In this document: positions 36,492 to 46,381 of the stretch, piece by piece
How the letters are laid out: each line of letters opens with the position of its first letter
Position numbering within the stretch: position 1 is the stretch's first letter
NCBI GenBank assembly: GCA_012960535.1
Contig: DUBB01000043.1
Coordinates: forward strand, 170,016-234,015
Length of the DNA stretch: 64,000 nucleotides
DNA from: Gammaproteobacteria bacterium
Lineage (GTDB): Bacteria > Pseudomonadota > Gammaproteobacteria > Pseudomonadales > Azotimanducaceae
Direction: 5' to 3'
Program-made: the position numbers and the translations under genes
The notes under the pieces: generated by a model
Seen by the model: only the letters and a program-made list of their open reading frames with translations
What the model was told of the DNA's origin: nothing
The model's database searches: none

Positions 36492-37559
36492 ACTACCCTC
36501 GAAAATTCAATTTCTGCCGCCAATTGTAAGGGGTTATCAGGATAAGGTCGAATCCATGCCAACGATTATCATCTCCAGTTGCCATTGCGATCAGATCGGC
36601 GCTCGAGCATTTGAGAAGAAAATGCATACCCCTTAACCCACTCTCTGGCTGCGTTTTACCTGCCCTTTTTTGAGAATCACTTAATCAGTACAATCAACCC
36701 TAATAAGAGTATGAAATTATGATCGCAGAAAAACTATCTACACCTGCATCTGGCTGCCGACTGATGCAGTGTGCAAACCAGAACATTCTGTTCGGGTAGC
36801 CCCGAGGAATCCTTAAGGGGGTTCTTCGATCCGGTATTACCGAATTTCATACCCTGGTTTTACTCGACAGTAAGGAAAAAGACGGTTCATTAATTAACCA
36901 CATTGAATTTCCCCTTTATTACTTAATGTTTGGGATAGGTGGACTTACTAAAAACAAACTCAACCTTGTCGGTGAGCGTGATGTTGTAGAACAAATGCTC
37001 CGCCTGATGAACATAGCACTACTGGTCCCTGACCGGGCCGAATTTGAAGCCTGGGATTGATTTTGGCTGGCGACCTTTTTTAGCATCGAATACCGCCCCC
37101 ATTCGCTGCACTACCGACTGTACCTTCTTAATCTTTGAAAAAAGTAAGATTGACCAGCTACGCCTGGAAACACCCCAGTTAATTACATTCTGAGGAAATC
37201 AACAGTGACCTCTGACCCCACCCATGCAACCTGGCTGACGGAAAATCCCAGCATTAATCTCGAACCCTAGACCTGCATCTAAGGACAAAACTGACTGCCC
37301 GCTACGATGCATTAGTCCTACCTATTGGCATTTCGTAGGTGTTCATTCTTCGCTCTTCACTTAGCAGCGTTGTTGAAACTGATCCAGGTAACGTCAATAC
37401 CCACTTGGCCCGCCTGTAAGAGCCCAGTCATACCCCTCAGCCATGCAATATCCTGGTGCACAGCCAGTCAATCCTGGTCCTCTGTGAAAACGCTGCACTT
37501 GATTTACTGACCCACTCTCTCTAGATTGTCTGCATGAGGATATCAGGATTGGCAAGATC
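36492..37559. other. decayed intergenic region
   Basis: About 1.07 kb without an intact gene. It holds the broken frame at 36719-37060 and further frame-shifted, stop-rich sequence to about 37510 that could be eroded coding DNA. A TGACCTCTGACCCCA motif lies at 37206-37220, sharing 9 bases with the inverted repeat at 21.8-21.9 kb. No insertion sequence was recognised. Confidence 0.45.
36719..37060 (+). pseudogene. broken frame with in-frame amber stop, unknown protein
   Basis: An ATG-started frame of 113 codons is interrupted by TAG at 36797-36799 (codon 27), after which a protein-like sequence continues in frame: RGILKGVLRSGI, FHTLVLLDSKEKDGS, HIEFPLYYLMFG, LNLVGERD. The pattern vaguely recalls metallo-beta-lactamase-fold hydrolases, but the metal motif is absent and I cannot identify it. 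The sequence after the TGA at 37058 is also stop-rich, so only an N-terminal remnant survives. Confidence 0.5.
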
Positions 37560-39263
37560 ATGAAGCACGAACAGGCGTATTACGACGAAATCAAACAGAA
37601 GTTTGCAGATGAACGCGACCTTAGATTGAAATTAAGGCCAGAGGGCACGTCCCAATTTACCTCCGACCTTTCTGGGGATCTGGAAAAGTATGCTGAGGAC
37701 CCCTATGTCACAAAAATTAGTGACCGAGCACCGATCAACGACTCTGTAGAAGTTCTTTTCATTGGCGGCGGATTTTCTGCCCTGCTAACTTCTGCTCGAT
37801 TGCGGGAACGCGGTATTGAAAGTGTCCGAATTGTCGAACGTGGCTCAGATGTAGGTGGCACCTGGTACTGGAATCGATACCCTGGGGTCGCCTGCGATGT
37901 CGTTTCCTATGATTATCTGCCGTTGCTAGATGAACTTGATTATGTTCCCAAGCATCACTATTCCCGAGGTGATGAAATCCTTAATCATTGCAAGGCAATA
38001 GCCAAAAAATACAACCTTTATGATTTAGCCGTTTTTCAAACAACGGTGATTTCCACCACCTGGCTTGAAGACGAGAAAACATGGTGTCTGAAAACAGACC
38101 AGGGCGACACCATGAAAGCAAAATTTGTGATTTGCGCAAACGGAACACTTTCCAAGCCGAAGTTGGCCCGAATTGAGGGCATAGAATCCTATCAGGGCCA
38201 CTCGTTCCACACCTCTCGCTGGGACTACGACTATACCGGTCAAGATCTTGCCAACCTGAATGATAAGGTTGTCGGTATCATTGGCACCGGCGCAACAGCA
38301 GTTCAGGCAGTTCCTGCGTTGGGCAAACAATCGAAAGAACTTTATATATTCCAGCGCACGCCTTCTTCCATCGATATCAGAGACGACTGGCAGACAGATC
38401 AGGCATGGGCAAACAGTTTACTTCCAGGCTGGCAGACTGAACGACGAAATAAAGCTATCCGCCGCTCTCAGCCAACTGAACAACAACTGCACGAACGTAG
38501 GAAATATACGCAAGCAGAAAAAATTCAGCATCAGGAAAACAACAACATTGACTACATGATGCGAATTCACCGCAGGATTGATAAAGAAGTTGACGACCCA
38601 GTGGTAGCAGATGCACTCAAACCCTGGTACATGTTTATGTGCAAACGACCCTGTTTTCATAACGAATACCTGGCAACTTATAATCGCCAGAACGTACATC
38701 TGGTCGACACTCATGGTGAGGGCATTACTCAGATTACTGCCCAGGGACCCGTCTTCAAAGACCAGCAATTCAAGCTCGATCTATTGATTTTCGCGACCGG
38801 TTTTGAGGTTCAGAAAACAGGGATATACAACAAAATCACAGGTAAAGGCGGTCTCGACCTGGAGCATAAATATAGCAACGGTATACGAACTTTATTTGGT
38901 ATTCATTCCGTAGATTATCCCAACCTGTTTATCATGGGCGGCTATCAGGCCTCCTTCCAGTTTAATCTTACCTATATGCTGCAAACCCAGGGCGACCATA
39001 TTGCCGATTGCATTGCCCATACTAGAGAAAATGGTTTTGACATGATTGAACCTTATGAAGAGGCCGAGCAATGGTGGGTTCAGGAAGTAATCGATCATCG
39101 AGGCAAGACCACTCGAAACGAAGACTGTACCCCCGGATACTATAATTTCGAAGGAGAAAGCCAACGAAGACAGGATGGTAATTACAACGGCGGTATCACC
39201 CGTTATCTGGACCATATGGAATCATCCCGTGCGGACATGACCAAACATTACCGATTCTCTTAA
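37560..39263 (+). CDS. flavin-dependent monooxygenase, Baeyer-Villiger type
   Basis: A 567-residue class B flavoprotein monooxygenase. The FAD motif is GGGFSALLTSARL, ERGSDVGGTWYWNRYPG is the conserved GGTW block, and the NADPH motif is GTGATAVQ. YQGHSFHTSRWDY fits the Baeyer-Villiger fingerprint FxGxxxHTxxW closely, with Tyr-Gln in place of the first Phe-x. It would convert ketones to esters using NADPH and O2. Note that the first nucleotide motif has Gly-Gly-Gly instead of the usual GAG. The product esters could be cut by the hydrolases in this window. Confidence 0.9.
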   Translation: MKHEQAYYDEIKQKFADERDLRLKLRPEGTSQFTSDLSGDLEKYAEDPYVTKISDRAPINDSVEVLFIGGGFSALLTSARLRERGIESVRIVERGSDVGGTWYWNRYPGVACDVVSYDYLPLLDELDYVPKHHYSRGDEILNHCKAIAKKYNLYDLAVFQTTVISTTWLEDEKTWCLKTDQGDTMKAKFVICANGTLSKPKLARIEGIESYQGHSFHTSRWDYDYTGQDLANLNDKVVGIIGTGATAVQAVPALGKQSKELYIFQRTPSSIDIRDDWQTDQAWANSLLPGWQTERRNKAIRRSQPTEQQLHERRKYTQAEKIQHQENNNIDYMMRIHRRIDKEVDDPVVADALKPWYMFMCKRPCFHNEYLATYNRQNVHLVDTHGEGITQITAQGPVFKDQQFKLDLLIFATGFEVQKTGIYNKITGKGGLDLEHKYSNGIRTLFGIHSVDYPNLFIMGGYQASFQFNLTYMLQTQGDHIADCIAHTRENGFDMIEPYEEAEQWWVQEVIDHRGKTTRNEDCTPGYYNFEGESQRRQDGNYNGGITRYLDHMESSRADMTKHYRFS

Positions 39264-39588
39264 CCAGCGCCACTGCACTATCTGGTAAAATCGGACTTTT
39301 CAGTAAAAAAATCAGGCGCTCCAGAGCAAAGCCTGCAAACCTGATAGCCGAATGGTATTAACAGGGTGTCGAATGATACCCCTCGCACCCATGACCTGTT
39401 CACAGGAGGATCTGCAGACCCTGATAGAGTAATGGACCTCGCTGCAGGGATTGCCCGATGCTTTATGGGTACATGGCAGGTGGGCTCAGGACTAGCCTAC
39501 AGGCGTACCGTCGATATAATGAGAACACCCGTGGTCGTTATTAACCGACTAAAAGGCAGACATTCATTACAACTATAGCGAGGAAAAA
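39264..39588. other. intergenic, no supported gene
   Basis: A 325-bp spacer. A 70-codon frame beginning GTG 39366 is present but has no ribosome site, no recognisable domain and unusual composition, so I leave it out. A strong ribosome site for the next gene (GAGGAAAAA) ends the spacer. Confidence 0.4.
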
Positions 39589-39987
39589 ATGGCTAGACTA
39601 AAACAATTTATGCTGGTGTCGATTGGCGCTTTAGTTTTTTCATTTGGCTCAGTCATAGCGTCAGAAAAACCGCTCGGTGGCGGCCCATGGACTGACCCCG
39701 ATGTAATAAAGGCGGCCATTGCTATCGATATGACAGCAGAACAAAGCGCAGCATTCCGCTCTTCTGTAGGGATTTTCATAGATGGCGTGATGCGGCAATC
39801 GATGAGTCTAATCAAACGGCAGAAACCTGACCTGAAGAGAGAATTGAAGCGGGTTTATCGCAAACACGGCAATCGAATGGATAAGAATATGCAGACTGTT
39901 TTCACCGAAGAAGCGCAATATGCCCGTTACGAGGCCTATCGGGATCTGCTGCTTTCAAAAATGAAGAAAATGGGCTCGCGGCGCTGA
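39589..39987 (+). CDS. small exported helical protein, unknown
   Basis: A 132-residue protein with a clear signal peptide (MARLKQFMLVSIGALVF, cleavage near VIAS-EK). The mature part is charged and helical: DMTAEQSAAFRSSVGIF, then LIKRQKPDLKRELKRVYRK and a C-terminal basic helix. The TAEQ...F beginning recalls small periplasmic helical proteins such as Spy/CpxP relatives, but the LTxxQ repeats are not present. Strong ribosome site GAGGAAAAA before ATG 39589. Function unknown. Confidence 0.65.
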   Translation: MARLKQFMLVSIGALVFSFGSVIASEKPLGGGPWTDPDVIKAAIAIDMTAEQSAAFRSSVGIFIDGVMRQSMSLIKRQKPDLKRELKRVYRKHGNRMDKNMQTVFTEEAQYARYEAYRDLLLSKMKKMGSRR

Positions 39988-40020
39988 CGATAACGGGAAG
40001 TTAAATTCGCGGGTACAACT

Positions 40021-40161
40021 CTAAATCGTTTGAAACAGCGTCTCTGCGCGGCTTGAGGCACGACGGATCAGTTCAGATACGGCTGTCATCGCCTGAACGT
40101 CAACAGTTAATAACGCTTCTAAAATGGCACGATCGTTTTCAGCCGTTCCTGTTCGGGCCAT
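40021..40161 (-). CDS. short frame of 46 codons, unknown
   Basis: ATG 40161 to TAG 40021 encodes a helical, amphipathic peptide starting MARTGTAENDRA and ending ETLFQTI. The composition looks coding, but the frame lacks a clear ribosome site and lies against the SDR remnant, so it may be the tail of a lost gene. Not recognised. Confidence 0.2.
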   Translation of the reverse strand: MARTGTAENDRAILEALLTVDVQAMTAVSELIRRASSRAETLFQTI

Positions 40162-40191
40162 TTTAGCCAGGCGAACTAACGCACAGTTGAA

Positions 40192-40590
40192 ATGGATAAG
40201 GCGTGCTTAATGACTTTGTTAGCCGTTGCGGGAGCACCCCACAATGTAGAAGGCAATACCCTGACTCCTTGGGCTGCGACTTGACCCGCTAACCCTGTAA
40301 CGAGAATAAACGAAGACCTTGATTCACCCGATCCGCAACAGGCTACCCGTCTGGTCAGGCCCGTCGCCCTGTATTTGTGTTCAGCGAATGCGCCTAACGG
40401 CAAATTTTTCAGGCAGGCAGGCGCGTTTGGAGCAGCTGCGGTCTTCAGCAAAGGCACCGCTAACCAAGGAACTGAAGCTGATCCTGGAAGCTTTAAAGGA
40501 AGTAAGGCTGCTATAATCGATCTAAATGATGCTCTGCAAGACTGGCCCAGGCACTCACCGGCAGGTCAGCTTACTGCAAAGACTTGCTAA
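40192..40590 (+). pseudogene. short-chain dehydrogenase C-terminal remnant
   Basis: The plus frame reads like the second half of an SDR: HNVEGNTLTPWAAT, then a TGA stop at 40282-40284, and in the same frame TRINEDL, RPVALYLCSANAPNGK, then AGAFGAAAVF and ending at TAA 40588. VALYLCSxxAPNGK is a strong SDR match of the kind fused in multifunctional beta-oxidation enzymes. The N-terminal half, with the nucleotide and YxxxK motifs, is gone. It ends 18 nt before the P450 gene. Confidence 0.65.
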
Positions 40591-40608
40591 CAATCCAAGG
40601 ATATAACT

Positions 40609-41940
40609 ATGGCAGATGAGGCTTCACCACCGGCGCTAGCCGAGCCGCGACTAACTAACCGCGAGGCCCAGGATAAATGGGCCATCGATGTCTCAGTAGA
40701 TCCGTATGACATCCCGCTGGAACAACTCGATCCATCACACCCGGCTCTATTTGAGCACAACCGTTTCGCTCCCTATTTTCAGCGACTGCGTAACGAAGAT
40801 CCTGTTCATTTCAGCAAAGATAGTATGTTTGGGCCCTACTGGTCGATTACCCGCTATCAGGACATTATGGCAGTAGATGCCAATCACAAGGTGTTTTCCT
40901 CGGACATAAACAATGGCGGCATTCGCATGGGGGGGCAACCCACAGAACAACCTGTTGAAGATTCTCCGTTTTATCTGCCAATGTTTATCATGCAGGACCC
41001 GCCAAAGCACGATGCTCAAAGAAGTGTGGTATCACCCTCGTTTACGCCCGGAAAACTGCAAGAAATGAGGGAACTGATATCACAAAGGGCAAAAACCATC
41101 ATCAGCAACTTACCTGAAAACGAACCTTTCAACTGGGTCAGATCTGTCTCTGTGGAATTAACCGGGCAGATGCTGGCATCTGTTTTTGATGTTCCCCAGG
41201 AAGACCGGCACAAACTCATTCACTGGTCCGATACCGTTGAAAATCTCGGCAATCCTGACTTTTTCGAGACGCCCGAGGAAGGCTTCCAGGAGCTATGGAA
41301 ATGCTTTACCTATTTCAATGAAATCTGGCAGCAACGACAAGCCAGCAAGACGCCGGGAGATGACCTTATTTCCATTCTGGCCCATAACGATGCCACCCGA
41401 AACATGACCCCCAACGAATTTCTGGGGAACATGTTACTGCTCATTGTTGGTGGCAATGACACGACTCGAAACTCCATTACCGGCGGCGTATTAGCACTGC
41501 ATGATAACCCGGATGAATATCAAAAACTAAAACTTAACCCGTCTCTGGTTCGCTCGCTGGTACCCGAGGTAATCCGCTGGCAGTCACCCGTTGCGCACAT
41601 GGCCAGAACCGCTATGACAGATATCGAACTTGGCGGCAAGCACATCAAAAAACTGGATAAGGTGGTAATGTGGTACATCTCAGGGAACCGAGATGAATCC
41701 GAGATCGATTCCGCCGATCGTTTTATTATTGATCGTGCTAATCCCAGAAAGCACCTTTCCTTTGGATTCGGAATTCATCGTTGCCTGGGTAACCGCCTCG
41801 CGGAAATGCAATTAACTATCCTCTGGGAAGAAATACTCAGACAGAAATTACACATTGAGGTCGTAGCAGAACCGGTATTTCTTCGCTCAAACTTCATTCA
41901 TGGTATCCGCGATTTACCGGTCGTCGTAACAAGAGGGTAG
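40609..41940 (+). CDS. cytochrome P450, CYP153-like
   Basis: A 443-residue P450, the second CYP153-type enzyme in the window. Haem loop FGFGIHRCLG with Cys392, I-helix GGNDTTRNS, ExxR helix EVIRW and MWYISGNRDE are shared with the copy at 1.6-2.9 kb, but the N-terminal parts differ. It likely hydroxylates alkyl chains or related hydrophobic compounds. AAGGATATAACT precedes the ATG. The gene abuts the convergent ychJ-like gene with no spacer (stops adjacent at 41940/41941). No ferredoxin partner is nearby. Confidence 0.9.
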   Translation: MADEASPPALAEPRLTNREAQDKWAIDVSVDPYDIPLEQLDPSHPALFEHNRFAPYFQRLRNEDPVHFSKDSMFGPYWSITRYQDIMAVDANHKVFSSDINNGGIRMGGQPTEQPVEDSPFYLPMFIMQDPPKHDAQRSVVSPSFTPGKLQEMRELISQRAKTIISNLPENEPFNWVRSVSVELTGQMLASVFDVPQEDRHKLIHWSDTVENLGNPDFFETPEEGFQELWKCFTYFNEIWQQRQASKTPGDDLISILAHNDATRNMTPNEFLGNMLLLIVGGNDTTRNSITGGVLALHDNPDEYQKLKLNPSLVRSLVPEVIRWQSPVAHMARTAMTDIELGGKHIKKLDKVVMWYISGNRDESEIDSADRFIIDRANPRKHLSFGFGIHRCLGNRLAEMQLTILWEEILRQKLHIEVVAEPVFLRSNFIHGIRDLPVVVTRG

Positions 41941-42318
41941 CTATTGTTTTAGTATACCGGAGAGATAACACCATCGACCCTGCTCTCGTACAAATTCACT
42001 GACCTCATGCAATGTTTCGACTTTGCCTGAAACTTTAAAGGTCGCCACGAATTCTACGCTACCGCTACCATCTCCAAGACGACCCTGGTTGACTGCCAGT
42101 ATCTTCAGGCCAAGCCACTGCTGGTTCAAAATGCTTTCAAACTGCGACGGGCATGACAGTGGATGCCAAGAATCGATCAGAAAACCATCTTCGCCTTCAA
42201 CGTAAGCTGAATATCTCGCCCGCATCAGAGCCTCAGCCGTTTCGGGCCATTGCTCTCCGCTTAGAAACCGGCCGCAACAGGCTTGATAACTTGAACCAGA
42301 ACCACAGTGACAATTCAT
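41941..42318 (-). CDS. ychJ: YchJ-family SEC-C motif protein
   Basis: A 125-residue protein of the YchJ/UPF0225 family. The N-terminal CHCGSGSSYQACCGRFL is the SEC-C zinc-binding motif (Cys4, 6, 15, 16 region), and ALMRARYSAYVEG is the family signature before the NTF2-like domain. Function in bacteria is not established. Its ATG overlaps the modF stop (ATGA), so it is translated with the ABC protein. Confidence 0.88.
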   Translation of the reverse strand: MNCHCGSGSSYQACCGRFLSGEQWPETAEALMRARYSAYVEGEDGFLIDSWHPLSCPSQFESILNQQWLGLKILAVNQGRLGDGSGSVEFVATFKVSGKVETLHEVSEFVREQGRWCYLSGILKQ

Positions 42319-43784
42319 GAGCTTTCACCACCTAACGACAGGGTCAATTGAATACTGGGGATAATATCCTGATCATGATGGTTCACATACAAAACAGTGG
42401 TGCAGCCACTCTGGCAAATTCTTTCGATCAAACTGAGGACCAGTTGCCTGTTTAAACTGTCCAAACCAACACAGGGCTCATCCAGTATCAGTAGTGAAGG
42501 TCGTTTTACCATTGCTCTTGCGATTAACAGCAGCCTCTGGTCGCCATACGAGAACTGCTTCAGAGGTGCCTGCCATCTTTGTTCCAGGCCCAGCAACGCC
42601 AGCCACTGACGGGCTATTGCGCGCTGCTGAGTGGATGCTTTCACATACAATCCAATGCTATCGAAAAACCCTGAAAGAATCACATTTTCAGCACTGATGC
42701 TGACCCTATATTCCCATTGCAGCGCGCTGGACACATAACCTATGTGTCGTTTGACATCCCATATACTCTCTCCATGACCACGTCGATATCCGAATACAAA
42801 GATGTCATTCTGGTAGCACTGAGGGTTATCACCGGTGATCAAGGTCAACAGAGAAGTTTTGCCCGAGCCATTGGGGCCTGTTAGTTGCCAGTGCTGACCT
42901 TGCTCAATCTGCCAATCGAGTTTCTCAAATAATACCCTGCCCGCATACTGAACCTTTGCATTTCGCATGGTCACCAGCGGTAAAGCAGGATCCAGCCCAG
43001 CCGATGCTTCCTGTTCTGCACCGACAGGCAAATCGATATCTGCCATGTGCAGATGATTCAATCTTTGCAGCAAGTCGACAAGGTCAGCTTCATTGAGCGC
43101 ACCCTGGGAAAGCAAATGGCCGTTTTCCAGATAACCATAATGACTGATAAATGCCGGCACTGAAGGCATACGATTCATCACCAGTACAATCGCTTTATGC
43201 AAGGCGACCCTGCCGAGTTCCGCCATCAGCAGCGCTCTAGCCGAAGCATCCAATCCTTCGAACGGTTCGTCCAGGATTATTAGACCGGAATCTGAAGCAA
43301 GTGCTTTAACCAGCAGCGCCTTTCTGGTTTCACCCGTGGACAGCTTCCTGAATCCGGTAGCGAGCAATGGCGCTAGACCGAATAGCTGTATGAGATTTTC
43401 TAATCGATCGGGATCGGGATCGTCTTCAGATAGTATCCGGCTGAGAGGCGTGCCCTGGAAAACCTCATCGGTGAGGTCACTATCATCCCGTAGTCGCTCA
43501 CGCTCAATAAGTTCTTCCTGGGCCAGCAGGGATACAATCGCCGGCCTGTCCTGAAAGCAGCAGCGTTCACCGGATATGAGAACGCCCCCGCCGATCATCG
43601 CCGAAACCAGAGCGGATTTACCTGAACCATTAGAGCCAAGCAGCAACCACGACTCAGATTGACTTATCTGCCAGTTTATATCGACCAGTTGGAACTGATC
43701 ATTGAACTCGATGCAGGCTCGCTCAAATGCAATCAGGGTCTTACCCACGGCATTACCAGACCCAGCCGACTTGATTCCTGGCAT
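42315..43784 (-). CDS. modF: ModF-like tandem ABC ATPase
   Basis: A 489-residue protein with two ABC domains, matching E. coli ModF (PhrA) in length and layout. Walker A motifs are GSNGSGKSAL (first domain) and GPNGSGKTSL (second); signature regions LSTGETRKALL and FSYGDQRLLLIAR and Walker B LIILDEPFEGLD and LLILDEPCVGLD are intact. No membrane segments. ModF is linked to molybdate handling or photorepair in older work, without a firm mechanism. It starts right after the ilvC stop and overlaps the ychJ-like gene. Confidence 0.85.
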   Translation of the reverse strand: MPGIKSAGSGNAVGKTLIAFERACIEFNDQFQLVDINWQISQSESWLLLGSNGSGKSALVSAMIGGGVLISGERCCFQDRPAIVSLLAQEELIERERLRDDSDLTDEVFQGTPLSRILSEDDPDPDRLENLIQLFGLAPLLATGFRKLSTGETRKALLVKALASDSGLIILDEPFEGLDASARALLMAELGRVALHKAIVLVMNRMPSVPAFISHYGYLENGHLLSQGALNEADLVDLLQRLNHLHMADIDLPVGAEQEASAGLDPALPLVTMRNAKVQYAGRVLFEKLDWQIEQGQHWQLTGPNGSGKTSLLTLITGDNPQCYQNDIFVFGYRRGHGESIWDVKRHIGYVSSALQWEYRVSISAENVILSGFFDSIGLYVKASTQQRAIARQWLALLGLEQRWQAPLKQFSYGDQRLLLIARAMVKRPSLLILDEPCVGLDSLNRQLVLSLIERICQSGCTTVLYVNHHDQDIIPSIQLTLSLGGESS

Positions 43785-45257
43785 TTACCCAACAGGCTTC
43801 ATAGCCGTCATATAGCCCCGCAATGTCCGCCCGATTTGCTCGACCGGATGGGATCGAATCTCTGCATTAATCTCGATCAGTTGCTGGTTATCAACCCCCA
43901 GATCGTTCAGCCCGAGGCCGCGACCAATCAAATCACTGTTAACATCAGACATGAACTCAGTTAACAATGGCAGACAAGCATGGTTATAAAGATAGCAGCC
44001 ATATTCGGCCGTATCTGAGATGGTGTTATTCATTTCAAACAGTTTCTTCCTGGCGATGGTATTGGCAATCAGGGGCACCTCATGAAGGCTTTCATAATAC
44101 GCCGATTCAGCCTTGATCCCTGCCGCCGTCATCGTTTCAAAAGCCAGTTCCACTCCTGCTTTGACCATGGCTACCATCAAAATACCATGGTCGAAATACT
44201 CCTGTTCCGATATTTCCACATCTGCCACTACCGTATTTTCAAACTCAGTTTCCCCGGTCTGTTTCCTCCAGGACAGTAATTTATGATCATCATCGTGCCA
44301 ATCCTGCATCATTCCGGAACTGAAATCGCCGGTCATGATATCGTCCATATGTTTCAGGTAGAGCGGCCTGAGGATAATCTTCATCTGCTCAGACAGCGCG
44401 AATGCCTTAAGTTTTGCCGGGTTTGACAACCGATCCATCATATTAGTAATACCGCCATGTTTCAGCGCCTCGGTCACGGTTTCCCAACCGTATTGAACCA
44501 GCTTGGCGGCATAAGCCGGCGCCACCCCCTGTTCCACCATTTTATCAAAACAAAGTAATGACCCTGTCTGCAGCATGCCACACAGAATAGTCTGTTCACC
44601 CATTAAGTCAGACTTGACCTCAGCAACAAATGACGACATCAGCACGCCTGCCCTGTGACCACCGGTTCCAGCAGCGTAGGCTTTAGCAATAGCCAGTCCC
44701 TCGCCACGCGGATCATTGTCAGCATGCACTGCGATCAGCGTTGGTACGCCGAAGCCTCGCTTGTACTCTTCGCGCACTTCTGTACCCGGGCATTTGGGTG
44801 CAACCATTATCACGGTCAGGTCGTCACGAATCTGCTGACCTTCCTCAACAATATTAAAACCATGAGAATAAGCCAGGCAGGCATTATGTTTCATCAGAGG
44901 AACCACCTCTTCCACCACACTGCCATGCTGCTTATCGGGTGTTAGATTCAACACCAGGTCGGCTGTCGGAATGAGTTCCTTATAGGTGCCAACGGTAAAG
45001 CCATTTTCAGTGGCATTTAGGTAGGACTGTCGCTGTTCCTTGATTGCCGACTCGCGCAATGTATAAGCCACATCTAAGCCACTATCCCGAAGGTTCAACC
45101 CCTGATTAAGGCCCTGAGAACCGCAACCGATAACAACGACCTGTTTCCCTCTAAGGCAATCAACGCCCTCCGAAAATTCACTGGGATCCATAAAATCACA
45201 GGCTCCCAGCTGAGCCAGTTGTTCTCTTAGTGTCAATGAATTGAAATAATTAGCCAT
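43785..45257 (-). CDS. ilvC: ketol-acid reductoisomerase (class II)
   Basis: A 490-residue enzyme of valine and isoleucine synthesis that rearranges and reduces acetolactate with [23 protein letters not shown] is nearly the E. coli IlvC start, so ATG 45257 (behind GAGGGG) is chosen over the longer frame. [14 protein letters not shown] is the dinucleotide motif. The length is that of the long class II enzyme of enterobacteria and plants, not the 330-residue class I form. It leads the run ilvC-modF-ychJ. Confidence 0.97.
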   Translation of the reverse strand: MANYFNSLTLREQLAQLGACDFMDPSEFSEGVDCLRGKQVVVIGCGSQGLNQGLNLRDSGLDVAYTLRESAIKEQRQSYLNATENGFTVGTYKELIPTADLVLNLTPDKQHGSVVEEVVPLMKHNACLAYSHGFNIVEEGQQIRDDLTVIMVAPKCPGTEVREEYKRGFGVPTLIAVHADNDPRGEGLAIAKAYAAGTGGHRAGVLMSSFVAEVKSDLMGEQTILCGMLQTGSLLCFDKMVEQGVAPAYAAKLVQYGWETVTEALKHGGITNMMDRLSNPAKLKAFALSEQMKIILRPLYLKHMDDIMTGDFSSGMMQDWHDDDHKLLSWRKQTGETEFENTVVADVEISEQEYFDHGILMVAMVKAGVELAFETMTAAGIKAESAYYESLHEVPLIANTIARKKLFEMNNTISDTAEYGCYLYNHACLPLLTEFMSDVNSDLIGRGLGLNDLGVDNQQLIEINAEIRSHPVEQIGRTLRGYMTAMKPVG

Positions 45258-45367
45258 CACAGCCCCTCTGATCAAACTGAAGGGCGTAACTCTAAGGGAA
45301 ATCGCGCTGAAGGTAAAATTTTATCGCGCTTACAACTAAATTCAGCATCCCGTTTTAAGTAAAGGGT

Positions 45368-46219
45368 CTAGGACACAAGCCCTGAGCCTTGTAAAGGCCC
45401 GCCTTCTATGGTGGTCCGATGCATAATTCGCCGATGCCCCTGATAATCATTCTGAGCAAAATGCCAGGTCGCACGATTATCCCAAAAAACAACTGAACCA
45501 GGCAGCCAGTGGAAGTGTGTAATATACGCTTCCTGGATTGCAGCGGCATAAAGCATTTCCAGTAAAGGCGCTGATTCGGCCTCGGTCCAACCTTCAAATC
45601 GTCGTGTAAATGCCCTGTTAACATAAAGCGCCTTACGACCACTTAAGGGGTGCGTAATCACCACAGGATGGACCGGGTCTTCCAGTGCATCCGCCGCCGC
45701 TTGACTATGAAAACGTGCCTCAACAGTTTCATCAACGCGCTTTGGCTGCTGCGTACCGAAAACGTGTTTTGCCGAATGCACTGCCCGCAGACTGCCAAGA
45801 AATTCCTGCAACCCTGTCGAAAGACCTTCGTAGGCCTTATACATACTGGAAAACCAGGTATCCCCGCCCAATGGCGGCAATTGTCTTGCCACCAGGATAG
45901 AACCCAATGCCGGGTGTTTATCGTAGGAGTGATCGGTATGCCAGGCACCGCCGATGTTACCCGTCTGCTCGGGTTCCTTGGCTACCACCGCGATTTCCGG
46001 GTAATCAGGGTGGGCACCAAAAAATCGATTTACATTGATATCACCCCACAAGCGGGAAAAACGAAGGTGGCCCTGTTCATCAATATCCTGGTCTCTGAAG
46101 AACAGTAGTCCATACTCAGCAAAAGCGGCCCTGATATCGACTTGCTCTGGGCCAGAAAGTTGGTTCAGGTCAATCTCAGCAACCTCAGCGCCTACGCCTT
46201 GTAAAGCTTTAACTCTCAT
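45368..46219 (-). CDS. TauD/TfdA-family Fe(II)/2-oxoglutarate dioxygenase
   Basis: A 283-residue dioxygenase. ATG 46219 (MRVKALQGVGAEV) suits the family start; an upstream frame to 46258 is less likely. The iron site is HTD (His94, Asp96) with the distal His253 in WHFAQNDY, and Arg residues in HRRIMHRTT for 2-oxoglutarate. FWDNRATWHFAQNDY is strongly TauD-like. It precedes ilvC on the same strand by 110 nt but is functionally unrelated. Substrate unknown. Confidence 0.9.
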   Translation of the reverse strand: MRVKALQGVGAEVAEIDLNQLSGPEQVDIRAAFAEYGLLFFRDQDIDEQGHLRFSRLWGDINVNRFFGAHPDYPEIAVVAKEPEQTGNIGGAWHTDHSYDKHPALGSILVARQLPPLGGDTWFSSMYKAYEGLSTGLQEFLGSLRAVHSAKHVFGTQQPKRVDETVEARFHSQAAADALEDPVHPVVITHPLSGRKALYVNRAFTRRFEGWTEAESAPLLEMLYAAAIQEAYITHFHWLPGSVVFWDNRATWHFAQNDYQGHRRIMHRTTIEGGPLQGSGLVS

Positions 46220-46381
46220 TCTCGCCGACTCCTGAACAAATGTTGACCGAGCGCACATTACTATCAGCTCAGATGAAATTCAATCCTTGCTTGCTGTGCA
46301 GAGCGGCTTGGCAACCAGCCCCTTAATTAGAGGATGCTGTTGCAATAAAGGCTAACCAAAGACAGGCCACGGATGAACACT

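Noticed and set aside
39366..39578. 70-codon frame starting GTG before the small exported protein
   Set aside because: It has no ribosome site, no recognisable motif and non-coding-like composition.
28593..40284. TGA or TAG recoded as an amino acid, from internal stops in three frames
   Set aside because: TGA and TAG end many intact genes here, and the affected genes also show frameshifts or truncation, so decay is the simpler reading.
40176..40457. 93-codon minus-strand frame
   Set aside because: It is antisense to the SDR remnant, with low-complexity composition and no recognisable domain.
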